In this document: one piece after another, positions 54,215-63,724 of the stretch | Numbering within the stretch: position 1 is the stretch's first letter | Layout of the letters: each line of letters starts with the position of its first letter | DNA from: an uncultured Methanoregula sp. | GTDB taxonomy: Archaea; Halobacteriota; Methanomicrobia; Methanomicrobiales; Methanospirillaceae | Length of the DNA: 64,000 bases | Assembly (NCBI RefSeq): GCF_963667735.1 | Contig: NZ_OY763919.1 | Coordinates: 372,001 to 436,000, forward strand | Direction of reading: 5' to 3' | The notes under the pieces: generated by a model | Seen by the model: only the letters and a program-made list of their open reading frames with translations | Database searches by the model: none | Told to the model about the DNA's origin: nothing | Program-made: the position numbers and the translations under genes

Positions 54215-55744
54215 TCAGAGCCCTCCTTTCGTGGGTCGCAGGGACGGGGTCTCACGCAGGAACGCCACATCGCTCTTGTGCAGGAGGCGGAGATCCTTGA
54301 GGCCGAGCCGGAGCATCGCGATCCGACTCACGCCGAGACCCCAGGCAAGGACAGGGTATGTTACCCCGAGCGGTGCAGTGACTTCCTCGCGGAAGACGCC
54401 GGCTCCGCCCATCTCTATCCAGCCGATACCTTCGACATACACTTCAGCATCCAGGCTCGGCTCGGTGTAGGGGTAGAACGAGGGCTTGAACCGGACGCTC
54501 TCAAAACCCATCCGGTTGTAGAACTCCCTGAGGATCCCAAGGAGATTCCCGAATGTTACATTCTCGTCCATCACGATCCCTTCGAGCTGCTCGAACTCGG
54601 CAAGGTGCGTGGTGTCGATCGTCTCGCGCCGGTAGACACGGCCAACGCAGAAGGCCTTGACCGGCGGCTTTAAGTTCTGCGCAAGGTGCTGGATGGAGAC
54701 GCTTGTTGTGTGGGTGCGGAGCACGCACTGTTCAGCCTTCTCCTCCCGCCATATGCCCCCCCAGCCGGTTGATGAGGTCTCCCCGCCGGAGATGTGCATG
54801 GCTTTGACTTTCTCGTACCCTTTCGGGAGCGGGAGGGTCTCTTTGAGGTAAAAGGTATCCTGCATCTCCCGGGCCGGGTGGTCCTGCGGCTGGAAGAGGG
54901 CATCGAAATTCCAGAAGGACTGCTGGACGATACCTCCGTAGAGTTCCTCGAAGCCCATCTCGAGGAGGATCTCCCGCATCTCGGCAATGATCCGCTGGTA
55001 CGGGTGAATCTTGCCCGGGTATGCCTTCTTTGGGAGTTTGCTCACATCGTATTTGCGGAGGTTGAGATTCTTCCATTCGCCTGATATGATCTGATCGCGG
55101 GAAAGGGTGCCCGTCTCTGATCGGAGATCGAGTCCCTTTTTGGCAGTCGCGAGACCCTCAGGAGTAATGGCAAGGGAGTACCGGACGGTCTCGCACTCCT
55201 GCAGGATCCCGCGTTTGTTGAGGTCTTTTATGATATCTTTTGTTACCGGACTGCCAAATATGATGTCTTCAATTAGCGTACTCTCAGACTCTTTATCAAT
55301 TGGAAGTGAGGGCTTAACAAGAAGTCCCTTTTTGGAAATTGTAAGGAAAATATTTTCATACTCGGCCATCGATGCACCCGGTGTTTTTGTAACAGCGGTC
55401 CCCTCTATCGTAACAAGCCCCTTCTTACGGAGCTGGCCAAAGCCGATTTTGAATGCCTCGTGCTTCTGGAGATCGGCAAGCGTGGTGCCGGGCTGGATGA
55501 AACGGAGGAGCTGGGTCTCGGGAAGGCCGTTCTTTGCATAAACGTTCCCCTCGTCCGTGAACACAAATTCCTTTACCACGATCCGCTCTACCGTAGCAAG
55601 GCCCTTGTCCTCCAGAAGGTGGGCCCACTGCACGACAGCCTCGGGGGTTGCTCCCATCAGGCCGGCGAGGTGCGGGGCATCCGCCTTCTTCGCGTTCTCA
55701 AGCATTGCAAGCAACCGCTTCTCGTTCTGCGTCAGTTCTGCCAT
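54215..55744 (-). CDS. pheS: Phenylalanyl-tRNA synthetase, alpha subunit
   Basis: The 509-residue class II subunit has an N-terminal winged-helix coiled region (about 1-200), then the catalytic core with motif 2 [20 protein letters not shown] and motif 3 [31 protein letters not shown] is typical of archaeal PheS. It lies one base upstream of pheT and one downstream of trpS. Confidence 0.96.
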   Translation of the reverse strand: MAELTQNEKRLLAMLENAKKADAPHLAGLMGATPEAVVQWAHLLEDKGLATVERIVVKEFVFTDEGNVYAKNGLPETQLLRFIQPGTTLADLQKHEAFKIGFGQLRKKGLVTIEGTAVTKTPGASMAEYENIFLTISKKGLLVKPSLPIDKESESTLIEDIIFGSPVTKDIIKDLNKRGILQECETVRYSLAITPEGLATAKKGLDLRSETGTLSRDQIISGEWKNLNLRKYDVSKLPKKAYPGKIHPYQRIIAEMREILLEMGFEELYGGIVQQSFWNFDALFQPQDHPAREMQDTFYLKETLPLPKGYEKVKAMHISGGETSSTGWGGIWREEKAEQCVLRTHTTSVSIQHLAQNLKPPVKAFCVGRVYRRETIDTTHLAEFEQLEGIVMDENVTFGNLLGILREFYNRMGFESVRFKPSFYPYTEPSLDAEVYVEGIGWIEMGGAGVFREEVTAPLGVTYPVLAWGLGVSRIAMLRLGLKDLRLLHKSDVAFLRETPSLRPTKGGL

Positions 55745-55745
55745 G

Positions 55746-57002
55746 TCACACCCTGATTTTGTCTGCTGCCGCGTCCATCTTCTCCCGGAAGTCTTTCAAG
55801 AACGCCACCACCCGCTCGGCTGTCTCTTTCTTGCACTGGCCACAAGTTATCTCGCCCGAGGTACATTTGCGCCGGATCTCTCCAAGCTCAAGATCATCGG
55901 TAACCATGTGGAAGAGATTGAGGAGGAAGAGCGAGCACTTGTCCGGCTCGCCGCCTAGGCGCTTCTGCTCTTCAAGGGTCATTCTCCCGCCGGTGATCCC
56001 ACTCATCACTTTCTTTCGGACGGTTGCCTCGGGCTCATGGAAGGAGATGAAACTCTCCGGCACGCTTGAGGACATCTTCCCGCCGGTGAGACCCGGCATG
56101 AAGATATGATACGTGGACGAAGGGGTGTAGAAGGCAAACCCGCCGTTTGCCCGCTCGATCTCGCGGACTTTTCCTTTCACATCTGCGCACTGCGCCCCCT
56201 TGATATCAACGTGCCCCTCGTACTTCTTCGCATGCGGGAATGCTTTCTTGACCGCTTCGAGCGCTGCCTCGGGAGCATTCTTGGACCGGACACTGATGTA
56301 CCCGTCCCGTTCCTCGACGGTGAACATCCGCATCTTGTGGGCAATGCCCCGGGTCAGGCGGATATGCGGGTCCTGATCAACGCCAACCGGGACCAGGGTC
56401 GGTGCGGGCTCGCGGTCAACCTGGGGATAAAGGATATCAGCAACCTGGGTGATGACGCTGTCAGCATGGGCGAGATCAGTCTCCGGAGAAAAACCGTAGA
56501 TTGCCGAAAGTTCCGAGAAGTTGACCTTGGTTGCAGCTTCGAATGCCAGATCCTTGAGCCGGTTGTTCCGGCTCTGGAAATAGGTCTCGCCCTCAAACCC
56601 GAGGGCATACAGGCAGGCAAGGTACTCTTTCCCGTACTCGTTGCACTTCTCCCACGAGAGGCCCCGGACCGCATGGGCTTCCCGGTCGGCGATCGTGATG
56701 TACCCGTTGCCACCCTGCTGCACGTGCCAGACAACCTCCTTCATTACCATAAGGTGGCCGAGGTGGGGGTGGCCGCTGGGCATGAACCCGGTCAGTATGT
56801 GGAACGGGCTTTTTGTTTTGATCGCATGGGCTATGTGATTGTAATCGCGGTGACCGACAACGATACCCCGGCGCATGAAATACGGGACCTCGGGGAGTTC
56901 TTGTATCGCGGGGGCTATTTTGTCGATACCAAATTCGGCAAACGTCTTCTCGATATCAAGGGACGGAGTGCTTGACCAGGGGTTGATCTGCGGGTCTGGC
57001 AT
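55746..57002 (-). CDS. trpS: Tryptophanyl-tRNA synthetase
   Basis: The 418-residue class I enzyme has the HIGH-type PSGHPHLGH (75-83) and the KMSKS-type GGKMSSS in the second half. The N-terminal extension DPWSSTPSLDIEKT-like (here NPWSSTPSLDIEKTFAEFGI) is of the archaeal/eukaryal kind. A C-terminal region with a Cys pair (CTSGEITCGQCKKE) is common in euryarchaeal TrpRS. It lies seven bases after endA. Confidence 0.96.
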   Translation of the reverse strand: MPDPQINPWSSTPSLDIEKTFAEFGIDKIAPAIQELPEVPYFMRRGIVVGHRDYNHIAHAIKTKSPFHILTGFMPSGHPHLGHLMVMKEVVWHVQQGGNGYITIADREAHAVRGLSWEKCNEYGKEYLACLYALGFEGETYFQSRNNRLKDLAFEAATKVNFSELSAIYGFSPETDLAHADSVITQVADILYPQVDREPAPTLVPVGVDQDPHIRLTRGIAHKMRMFTVEERDGYISVRSKNAPEAALEAVKKAFPHAKKYEGHVDIKGAQCADVKGKVREIERANGGFAFYTPSSTYHIFMPGLTGGKMSSSVPESFISFHEPEATVRKKVMSGITGGRMTLEEQKRLGGEPDKCSLFLLNLFHMVTDDLELGEIRRKCTSGEITCGQCKKETAERVVAFLKDFREKMDAAADKIRV

Positions 57003-57009
57003 GATTGTA

Positions 57010-58020
57010 TCACAGTTTTATCCGTGCAAATTCGACGAACTGGATTCCGGAAGAATGTACGGCGCCAAAGAACATCTTCTTTTTGACGCTGTGCGCCATC
57101 CGCACGGAGCGGGAGATGACGCTCATCGGGAGAACGGACTCCTTCTCGACAGCATGAACGAGCAGGTCTGAGTGGACATTCTTCCCGCAGTAGACCCGGA
57201 AGTGGTGGCCGAACTTGTAGCCGGTCCGGGGAGTGAAATGATGCAGCCGGAGCTCATTGTAGACGGCAATCTTTCCGGTTAGTTCGCTGTCGGTCTCGCT
57301 TGCCAGGGTAAGGAAATCCGCGGTGCTGATCGTCTCTTGTCCCCGCATGAGTCGGATCATTCCTTTCTCCATGAGGGAAAGAAGTTCCACAGGGCCGAGG
57401 ATGAGGCGCTCGGGATCGAGCCTTTTGCCGTACCCGGCCAGTTCGAGATCGGAACCGGGCGGGATTCTCACGAGTGCGGATTTCCCAATCAGCATGGCAT
57501 CATGCTGACCCGGGAAGGTGAGCGGTGATTCGGCATCGGCAAGTTTCTGGAGCTTGATCTCGTAATAGGTGAGCTCTTCCTCGTCATCCACTACGGCAAG
57601 GACATACTGTTTGCGCATATTGCGCGAGGCCATCACTTCCTCAATCAGTTTTTCGAACCGGACCGGATCCCGCTCGGAAAGGACGCGGACCAGGTACACG
57701 GACTCACCCTTGCCCGGCCGTTCGCCGCGTCTGAAGACCCGGAAGTCATGCGGCCCGGTCTGGACAACGTACCCGCGCTCGCGGAGATCCCGATACACAA
57801 GGAAGCTTCGCATGAAATTTTGCTGGCCGGAGAATTCTGCAAAAAGAGAATCGAACGAGTGGCCCGAGACATCGATCTTCTGCCGGTGGAGGAGGTAAAG
57901 CGCCTCCTGGGGGGAGAGCCGGAGCCCGTCGGCTTCAGGCCGGCCGTACCCGCTCTGCTCGTAGAGAGACTTACCGTCTTTACCTATGCGGATCGTGGTC
58001 CCGTCGAATGTTGCCTTCAC
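57010..58020 (-). CDS. endA: tRNA splicing endonuclease
   Basis: The 336-residue product is the fused-repeat (alpha2) type of archaeal EndA. An N-terminal inactive half (about 60-165) is followed by the catalytic half with the Tyr-His-Lys triad in YKFGHHFRVY, NVHSDLLVHAV and SVKKKMFFG. It cuts bulge-helix-bulge introns from tRNAs. I chose the GTG starting VKATFDGTTIRIG because a minus-strand TATA (CCTTATAATC) lies about 28 bases upstream, giving a leaderless transcript. It leads the operon with trpS, pheS and pheT. Confidence 0.93.
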   Translation of the reverse strand: MKATFDGTTIRIGKDGKSLYEQSGYGRPEADGLRLSPQEALYLLHRQKIDVSGHSFDSLFAEFSGQQNFMRSFLVYRDLRERGYVVQTGPHDFRVFRRGERPGKGESVYLVRVLSERDPVRFEKLIEEVMASRNMRKQYVLAVVDDEEELTYYEIKLQKLADAESPLTFPGQHDAMLIGKSALVRIPPGSDLELAGYGKRLDPERLILGPVELLSLMEKGMIRLMRGQETISTADFLTLASETDSELTGKIAVYNELRLHHFTPRTGYKFGHHFRVYCGKNVHSDLLVHAVEKESVLPMSVISRSVRMAHSVKKKMFFGAVHSSGIQFVEFARIKL

Positions 58021-58311
58021 TGCCGGATATATTATCCCCGGATGATTATAAGGGCGCCTGAAGCGCGGAGATGACCATGATGCAACCATCCTTTGCACCA
58101 CATGCGAAATCCTTATGAATTACAATTGGACGAATCAGAGCATATAAAAAGGGTGAAATCGAATTTGTATAGTCAGATCGTATCTCATAAGTATGCTTAT
58201 TTGCACGTCCCCCAGGATGAATCACATTCCGGGAAGATTTGGGTAATACTATAGGATACATCGGCCCCCACACCGGAATTATTTGAGGCCCAATCAGATG
58301 GCGGAAAAATA
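58021..58311. promoter_or_regulatory. Divergent promoter region, endA / radical SAM operon
   Basis: The 291-bp region is AT-rich. GCATATAAAAAG near 58139-58150 and GTAATACTATAGG near 58243-58255 are TATA candidates for the plus-strand operon. A four-codon frame (ATG at 58297) ends in TAATG, overlapping the ATG of the radical SAM gene. Confidence 0.4.
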
Positions 58312-58956
58312 ATGGTGCACGAATACAACGACCCCGGATGCCGACTCAGGAGCGTGCTTCACCTCGGGAGTTTTCTCCCGCGATCCGAAGCAAACGGTCC
58401 CGGCGTCCGGTCCGTTGTATGGGTGCAGGGATGTCCCCACCGGTGCGAAGGGTGTTTCAATCCTGAGTTCCAGCACTTTTCTCCTGCCCGTCAGATCAGT
58501 ACCAGTCATCTTGCACGTACCATCATCAGCCAGGCCGGGATCGACGGGGTCACATTTTCAGGAGGCGAACCGTTTGCCCAGGCACCTGCACTCGCTGAGC
58601 TGGGAGCCCGGGTTCAGGACTCAGGCATGACCGTTGTCACGTATTCCGGGTACCCGTACGAGGAGCTTGCAGCCGGCACCGATGCCGGGTGGCAGGAGCT
58701 GCTCGCGGTCACGGATCTCCTCATTGCCGGCCCGTACATTTCCACGTTCCGGTGCACCGGTTCCCTGAAAGGATCCGCAAACCAGCAGATCGTCCCGCTC
58801 AGTGGAAGGATTGCACTCCCGGAGAACGCCGCAGAGGAAAAAACCCCTGCCGGGATGGCCGAGTTTACGATCTCTGCTGATGGCACCATCACAGCAACCG
58901 GGTTTCCCAACCCGGAACTCCTGCAGCAGCTGCAGGCCAGGTGCAGGGGGATTTGA
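58312..58956 (+). CDS. NrdG-like radical SAM protein in Ycf35/Ycf46 operon
   Basis: The 214-residue protein has the radical SAM motif C41-x3-C45-x2-C48 (GCPHRCEGC) after GPGVRSVVWVQ, and TFSGGEPFAQ (GGEP at 84-87). This matches small 4Fe-4S activating enzymes related to anaerobic ribonucleotide reductase activase, but no nrdD is present. It is the first of at least five tightly packed genes; the next begins one base after its stop. Its substrate might be an operon partner. Confidence 0.85.
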   Translation: MVHEYNDPGCRLRSVLHLGSFLPRSEANGPGVRSVVWVQGCPHRCEGCFNPEFQHFSPARQISTSHLARTIISQAGIDGVTFSGGEPFAQAPALAELGARVQDSGMTVVTYSGYPYEELAAGTDAGWQELLAVTDLLIAGPYISTFRCTGSLKGSANQQIVPLSGRIALPENAAEEKTPAGMAEFTISADGTITATGFPNPELLQQLQARCRGI

Positions 58957-58957
58957 G

Positions 58958-59356
58958 ATGTCGCACTACAGCCGGGTCAGGACCACATTCCACAACCGCG
59001 AGGCGCTCATTGCCTGCCTGACAGAACTCGGTTACCGGGTGGATACCGATACCGTGATCAAAGGGCACCATGGCGAACATCCCGTTGAGATCGCTGCAAC
59101 CAGGAAGAACGGGTACGGGATCGGATTTGTCAAAGGCGATAATTCATCCTACGACATGGTAGCTGACTGGTGGGGTGTTGCCGGAACCGACGAGCAGAAG
59201 ATCTTACAGGAACTCTCGCGGCAGTCGGAGTCCATCCAGAGAGAGTACGCCCGCAGAATGGTGCTCGAACAGACCGCACGCGAGGGATACGAACTGGTGT
59301 CGGAAACGAGTGGAGAGGACGGCAGTGTCCGGATTATTGTACGGAGGTGGGAATGA
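58958..59356 (+). CDS. DUF1257 / Ycf35 family protein
   Basis: The 132-residue protein begins MSHYSRVRTTFHNREALIA, the Ycf35/DUF1257 opening, and has LTELGYRVDTDTVIKGHHG and a YDMVADWWGVAG segment, also typical. The C-terminal helix and strand (EYARRMVLEQTAREGYELV) complete the domain. Ycf35 is found in cyanobacteria, plastids and some anaerobes; its function is unknown. It is bounded by the radical SAM gene and an AAA+ gene that overlaps its stop. Confidence 0.88.
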   Translation: MSHYSRVRTTFHNREALIACLTELGYRVDTDTVIKGHHGEHPVEIAATRKNGYGIGFVKGDNSSYDMVADWWGVAGTDEQKILQELSRQSESIQREYARRMVLEQTAREGYELVSETSGEDGSVRIIVRRWE

Positions 59357-60918
59357 TGCAGTACGCAGAACCGGACTTTGCCCGCCGGCTCAATGTCTCA
59401 CTCAGAGCCCGGGTCACCTTAATCGTAGTCATGACGCCCGAAGAGGAGCGCGTAGTCTCCCGCATCCGGGAGGTCTGCGAAAGCTGGGATCCCCCCCGGC
59501 AGTGCATCACCTGGGACAGCGTGGACGGGTTTCAGGTCGTCACCGGTAACAAAAATTTCCACACCCCTTCCCGCGACCCGCTTCTGGCCCTCGACGAGAT
59601 CCAGAAAGCGGACGAGAACGCAGTTATCGTTCTCAAGGATTTCCACGAGTACTGGAACAACCCGCAGGTGAAGCGCAAGCTCCGTTCGTTCTCCCAGAAA
59701 TCCAGGTACAACCGCCGCTCCATCGTGATCGTCACACCGTCCCGGAAAATCCCCGAAGAGATAAAGGACGAGGCGGTCCTGGTCCATTTCCCGCCACCGG
59801 CCCCTGCCGAACTCTCGGCCGACCTCGACCTGCTTCTCGAAACGAGCGGGATCACCAGTTCACTCTCGAAAGCCGGCCGGGAGAAGATCATCCAGGCTGC
59901 GCTCGGGATGACGCTCAACCAGGCCCGGCGCTCGTTCTCGAAAGTGATTGTAACCCGGGGTACTATCGGCGACGAGGATATCGACACCATCATCGCTGAC
60001 AAAAAGGAGATCCTGAGCCAGTCGGATGCCCTTGAATTCTACAGCCTGACCGAGACGCCCGAGAACGTGGGCGGCCTATCGGCACTCAAGGACTGGCTCC
60101 GGCTCCGCGAACGGGCTTTTACCAGTGTTGCGAGGGATTACGGGCTTCCGGCCCCGAAGGGTATAGCTCTCATCGGCATCCCGGGGACCGGTAAGAGCCT
60201 GACTGCGAAGATGATAGCCGATCTCTGGCACCTCCCGCTCCTCCGGCTCGACGTGGGAGCACTCTTCGGGAGCCTGGTCGGGGAGTCCGAGGAGCGGACC
60301 CGGCGGGCGCTTGCCCTTGCCGAGACAATTGCACCCTGCATTCTCTGGGTGGACGAGATCGAGAAAGCGTTTGCGTTTGGGAGCGGGGACGCGGGAACAA
60401 GCCAGCGGGTCTTTGCCCATCTCCTGACCTGGATGCAGGACAAGACCTCGCCCTGCTTTGTGGTGGCAACGGCCAACAACATCGCAGCCCTTCCCCCGGA
60501 ACTCCTGCGCAAAGGGCGCTTTGACGAGATCTTCTTTCTCGACCTCCCGAGCACGGATGAGCGGCGCGAGATCTTTGCGGTTCACTTAAAGAAACGCAAG
60601 TGTATCCCCGCCGATTTCGATCTCGACCTGCTTGCCCGGGAGAGCGACGGGTATGTTGGTGCCGAGATCGAGCAGACGATCATTGATGCCATGTACCAGG
60701 CTTTTTCCGAGGATATGCGCCGGCTGAACACGACCGACATCATCACCTGCATGAAACGGCAGGTGCCACTCTCGGTCTCCCAGCGCGAGACGGTTGCCGC
60801 ACTGCGGGCATACCTGGCGGAAGGCCGGGCCGTCTCGGCTTCGAAAGCGATTCATCGCAGTGCACCGGGATCTCAGGGTTCCATTGCGCTCGAGACATTC
60901 GACATCCCGGTAACGTGA
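59353..60918 (+). CDS. Ycf46-type AAA+ ATPase
   Basis: The 521-residue protein has an N-terminal domain (about 1-250; [20 protein letters not shown]) followed by an AAA+ core. Walker A GIPGTGKS is at about 274-281, Walker [13 protein letters not shown] at about 330-341, a sensor in [20 protein letters not shown] and sensor 2 in [11 protein letters not shown]. This is the layout of Ycf46. The ATG overlaps the DUF1257 stop (ATGA) and follows a strong GGAGGTGG site; a second ATG is the next codon. Its stop overlaps the GTG of the WD40 gene. It is likely a remodelling ATPase. Confidence 0.9.
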   Translation: MMQYAEPDFARRLNVSLRARVTLIVVMTPEEERVVSRIREVCESWDPPRQCITWDSVDGFQVVTGNKNFHTPSRDPLLALDEIQKADENAVIVLKDFHEYWNNPQVKRKLRSFSQKSRYNRRSIVIVTPSRKIPEEIKDEAVLVHFPPPAPAELSADLDLLLETSGITSSLSKAGREKIIQAALGMTLNQARRSFSKVIVTRGTIGDEDIDTIIADKKEILSQSDALEFYSLTETPENVGGLSALKDWLRLRERAFTSVARDYGLPAPKGIALIGIPGTGKSLTAKMIADLWHLPLLRLDVGALFGSLVGESEERTRRALALAETIAPCILWVDEIEKAFAFGSGDAGTSQRVFAHLLTWMQDKTSPCFVVATANNIAALPPELLRKGRFDEIFFLDLPSTDERREIFAVHLKKRKCIPADFDLDLLARESDGYVGAEIEQTIIDAMYQAFSEDMRRLNTTDIITCMKRQVPLSVSQRETVAALRAYLAEGRAVSASKAIHRSAPGSQGSIALETFDIPVT

Positions 60919-63719
60919 TCCCCGTGCCGTCCCGTTATGCAGTCCCCCTTATAGGCCAGTGGCTGTACCGTGCCAGGGTAGCGAAGATCGCGCAGGGAGT
61001 AAAAACCGGAGAGGTTGCAGCAGTCAGGGCACTGGTCCGGATCCTGACATCTGATACCGACCCGGTTGCCTGCAGTACTGCCGAGACCGGGCTCCGCTCT
61101 CTTTCCGGGCCGGAACAGGTGGGTACCGTCTGCCGGGAAACACTCCTGCACACCACTCCTGCTCTCACAGCCCTTGTCCGTGACTGCGGGTACCTCCCGT
61201 CTGATTCGGCCGACCGGGCGCTCTATTGTTTTTGCACGGCAACTCCGGACGATAGCCGAGGGTCTGATTTCGAGTGGCCGATGGATCTCCTTTCCCGGGG
61301 ATACCACAGGGCTGACTCCATAGTTCGAGCCCGGGCACGCGATGCCGCCCGCACAAACAATGCCTGCGCCATCCTCATTGAGGCACTCCGGTATCACGGT
61401 CTGTCAGGACCGGGGGAATGGACATACGATGAATGGGCAATCGTGATCGCCGGCCTATCCGAAAAAAAAGAATGGCCGGAACTCTGGATACTGGTCACCG
61501 CTGCCCCACTCCCGCTTGCCGTGAGTGTCATTGCTGCAATCAGGAACGCGGGATGGACCCCTCCAGGTGATGACCGGATGATCTGGGAGGAGATCATAGC
61601 AACCCTTCCCGACCGCTGGACCTATCCTGTCCCGGTGGGAGGAGATCTGCCCGTTATGGAACCGCCGCCTGCGCAGGTCTCCCGGATCGCGTTTTCCCCG
61701 GACGGATCGCTCCTCGCAACCATTGGTTGCAACGGGCAGATCCAGATCCGGCGAACGGAAACCGGCGGACTCACCGCAGAGATCGCAGCCAGCCCCGGGC
61801 CGAAAGCGCCTCTTCTCATATCGCGGGACAACCGCTACCTCGCCACCAGCGGCAACGGGGGTACCCTCCGCTGCCACAACCTGCAGGAGCAGACTTTCAC
61901 CTGGGTGCAGGAGATCGGAGAGGAGATAACCGCTCTCTCACAGTTCCCGGACAAGGGGTTCATTTTTGCAGCTGACAATCGGGGGATCCTTAACATCCTT
62001 GGTCCTGAGGATGGGAGGATCATCCGTACCCACCGGCTTCACCCGAACCCGGTCACCTGCATTGCAATATCTCGTGACGGGACGACGGCCGCCTGCGGTC
62101 ATGCCGACGGGACGGTCTCGCTTGTCGGCACCAGGGAGACAGGTGTCCGTATACTGCCCCCGGCAACAGCGGATCCAGTCCGGTCCGTAACTTTCAGCCC
62201 CGACGGGAACCAATGCATTGTCCTCTTCGACCGGGCCCTTCCGGTACTCTGGAATGTTGAGACCGGAAGCCGGGCCAGGACATTTAGCGGCCATACAGGC
62301 CAGGTAGTATGCAGCACGGTCTCCCCAACGGGGGGATGGTTTGCACTCGGCGGCAATGACCACACCCTCCGGTGCTGGAACTGGCGGGAGGAGCAGCCCG
62401 CCGTCACTCTCCCACTCTACAGCAGGGGTATAACATGCTGCATTGCAACACCGGACGGCGCACACCTGATCGCGGGATTCAGTGACGGGTCAGTCCGCAT
62501 CTTCCGGATGCCCGGCCTCACGCTGGTGCGGGAATACAAAGGGCACGGGAGAGCGATTGCTGCCTGCGCCGTTTCACCGGACAGCAGATTGTATGCAACC
62601 GCTGGATGGGACGGAACCACAAAACTCTGGCGATTCCCGAACGGTGAGATCGTTCGTACCCAAAATACTCACGCCGGGGGAGTCGCTGTACTTGCCGGGC
62701 CGGGCGGGGATTCCCACATCGCTGCAGTAACACTGGAGGGCATTGCCCGGATCCATAACGGGAAAGACGGCGGGCTTGTCAGGACAATCGATCTCTATAC
62801 ACCGTCGGTCAGGGCAGCTGCCATGAGCCCCGACGGGATGTACCTGGCCTCGGCCGGATCTGATGGAAGCCTGAGGATCTGGGATGTCCGGAACGGGAAC
62901 CTTGTATCAACCGGCAAAAAGCTTGCCACATCCCACCGGTGTTGCACATTTCTTACCGGCGGTTACCTTGTTTTCTGTGGGGGCTGGGACGGGAAGTGCC
63001 GGATCTTCAGTGTCCCGGATAGCCGGCTCCTGCAAACGTTCAGCGGACACACAAGCGTTGTTACCTGTTGTGCCGCAAGCAGGGACGGATCACTCATCGC
63101 CACCGGCAGCAACGATACCACGGTGAGGCTCTGGCACCCGGAAGGGGTAGCTGCGCGAGCAGTAATCAAGGGTTCCCGCACGGAAGTCGGGGCGGTTGCC
63201 ATCTCACCCGACGGCCTGCTCCTTGCCGCAGGAGGGGCCGACAAGGTTATCCGGCTGTACCAACTTCCTGGCGGGGAACCGGCCGGTGAACTTCCAGGCA
63301 TTCCGGGGAAGACAACCACACTTTCTTTCGATGAGAGCGGGACCCTCCTTGCAGCGGGATACGATTCGGGCACCCTTGTATGGTACGCTGTCCCGGCCCG
63401 GGAGCTCATCCGCACAACGTCAGCCCATGCCGGGATGGTGACCGGCAGTGTCATGTTTCCGGGAAGGGATCTGCTCGTCACCGGCGGGGCGGATGGGACC
63501 TGCCGGTTCCACTCGCTCCCGGTTGCCGGTTCCCTGCAGGCCGCTACACCGGCAGATCTGCCGGGCATCCTTGCCGAAGCCAGGGCTGCCACGGGAACAC
63601 CGGGAGAGATCCAGTGGCAGTTCCTGTACCGCCTCCTGGCCGCACGGTTCCAGAGCGAGATCGAGATCTCCCCTTCACCCGGGATCATCGGGTCTTATGA
63701 TATCCAGATCGCGGGGTGA
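60915..63719 (+). CDS. Large protein with helical N-terminus and 15 WD40 repeats
   Basis: The 934-residue product has an N-terminal helical domain (about 1-240, HEAT-like) and then about 15 WD40-type repeats from residue 255 onward, such as IAFSPDGSLLATIGCNG, MSPDGMYLASAGSDGSLRIW and SRDGSLIATGSNDTTVRLW. That suffices for two seven-bladed propellers. The start GTG overlaps the ATPase stop (GTGA). It should act as a scaffold. Function unknown. Confidence 0.9.
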   Translation: MIPVPSRYAVPLIGQWLYRARVAKIAQGVKTGEVAAVRALVRILTSDTDPVACSTAETGLRSLSGPEQVGTVCRETLLHTTPALTALVRDCGYLPSDSADRALYCFCTATPDDSRGSDFEWPMDLLSRGYHRADSIVRARARDAARTNNACAILIEALRYHGLSGPGEWTYDEWAIVIAGLSEKKEWPELWILVTAAPLPLAVSVIAAIRNAGWTPPGDDRMIWEEIIATLPDRWTYPVPVGGDLPVMEPPPAQVSRIAFSPDGSLLATIGCNGQIQIRRTETGGLTAEIAASPGPKAPLLISRDNRYLATSGNGGTLRCHNLQEQTFTWVQEIGEEITALSQFPDKGFIFAADNRGILNILGPEDGRIIRTHRLHPNPVTCIAISRDGTTAACGHADGTVSLVGTRETGVRILPPATADPVRSVTFSPDGNQCIVLFDRALPVLWNVETGSRARTFSGHTGQVVCSTVSPTGGWFALGGNDHTLRCWNWREEQPAVTLPLYSRGITCCIATPDGAHLIAGFSDGSVRIFRMPGLTLVREYKGHGRAIAACAVSPDSRLYATAGWDGTTKLWRFPNGEIVRTQNTHAGGVAVLAGPGGDSHIAAVTLEGIARIHNGKDGGLVRTIDLYTPSVRAAAMSPDGMYLASAGSDGSLRIWDVRNGNLVSTGKKLATSHRCCTFLTGGYLVFCGGWDGKCRIFSVPDSRLLQTFSGHTSVVTCCAASRDGSLIATGSNDTTVRLWHPEGVAARAVIKGSRTEVGAVAISPDGLLLAAGGADKVIRLYQLPGGEPAGELPGIPGKTTTLSFDESGTLLAAGYDSGTLVWYAVPARELIRTTSAHAGMVTGSVMFPGRDLLVTGGADGTCRFHSLPVAGSLQAATPADLPGILAEARAATGTPGEIQWQFLYRLLAARFQSEIEISPSPGIIGSYDIQIAG

Positions 63720-63724
63720 AACAG

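Noticed and set aside
53245..54300. 351-codon plus-strand frame opposite pheT
   Set aside because: Antisense shadow of a fully recognised synthetase gene in GC-rich sequence.
56106..56975. 289-codon plus-strand frame opposite trpS
   Set aside because: Antisense shadow; trpS motifs and operon context are decisive.
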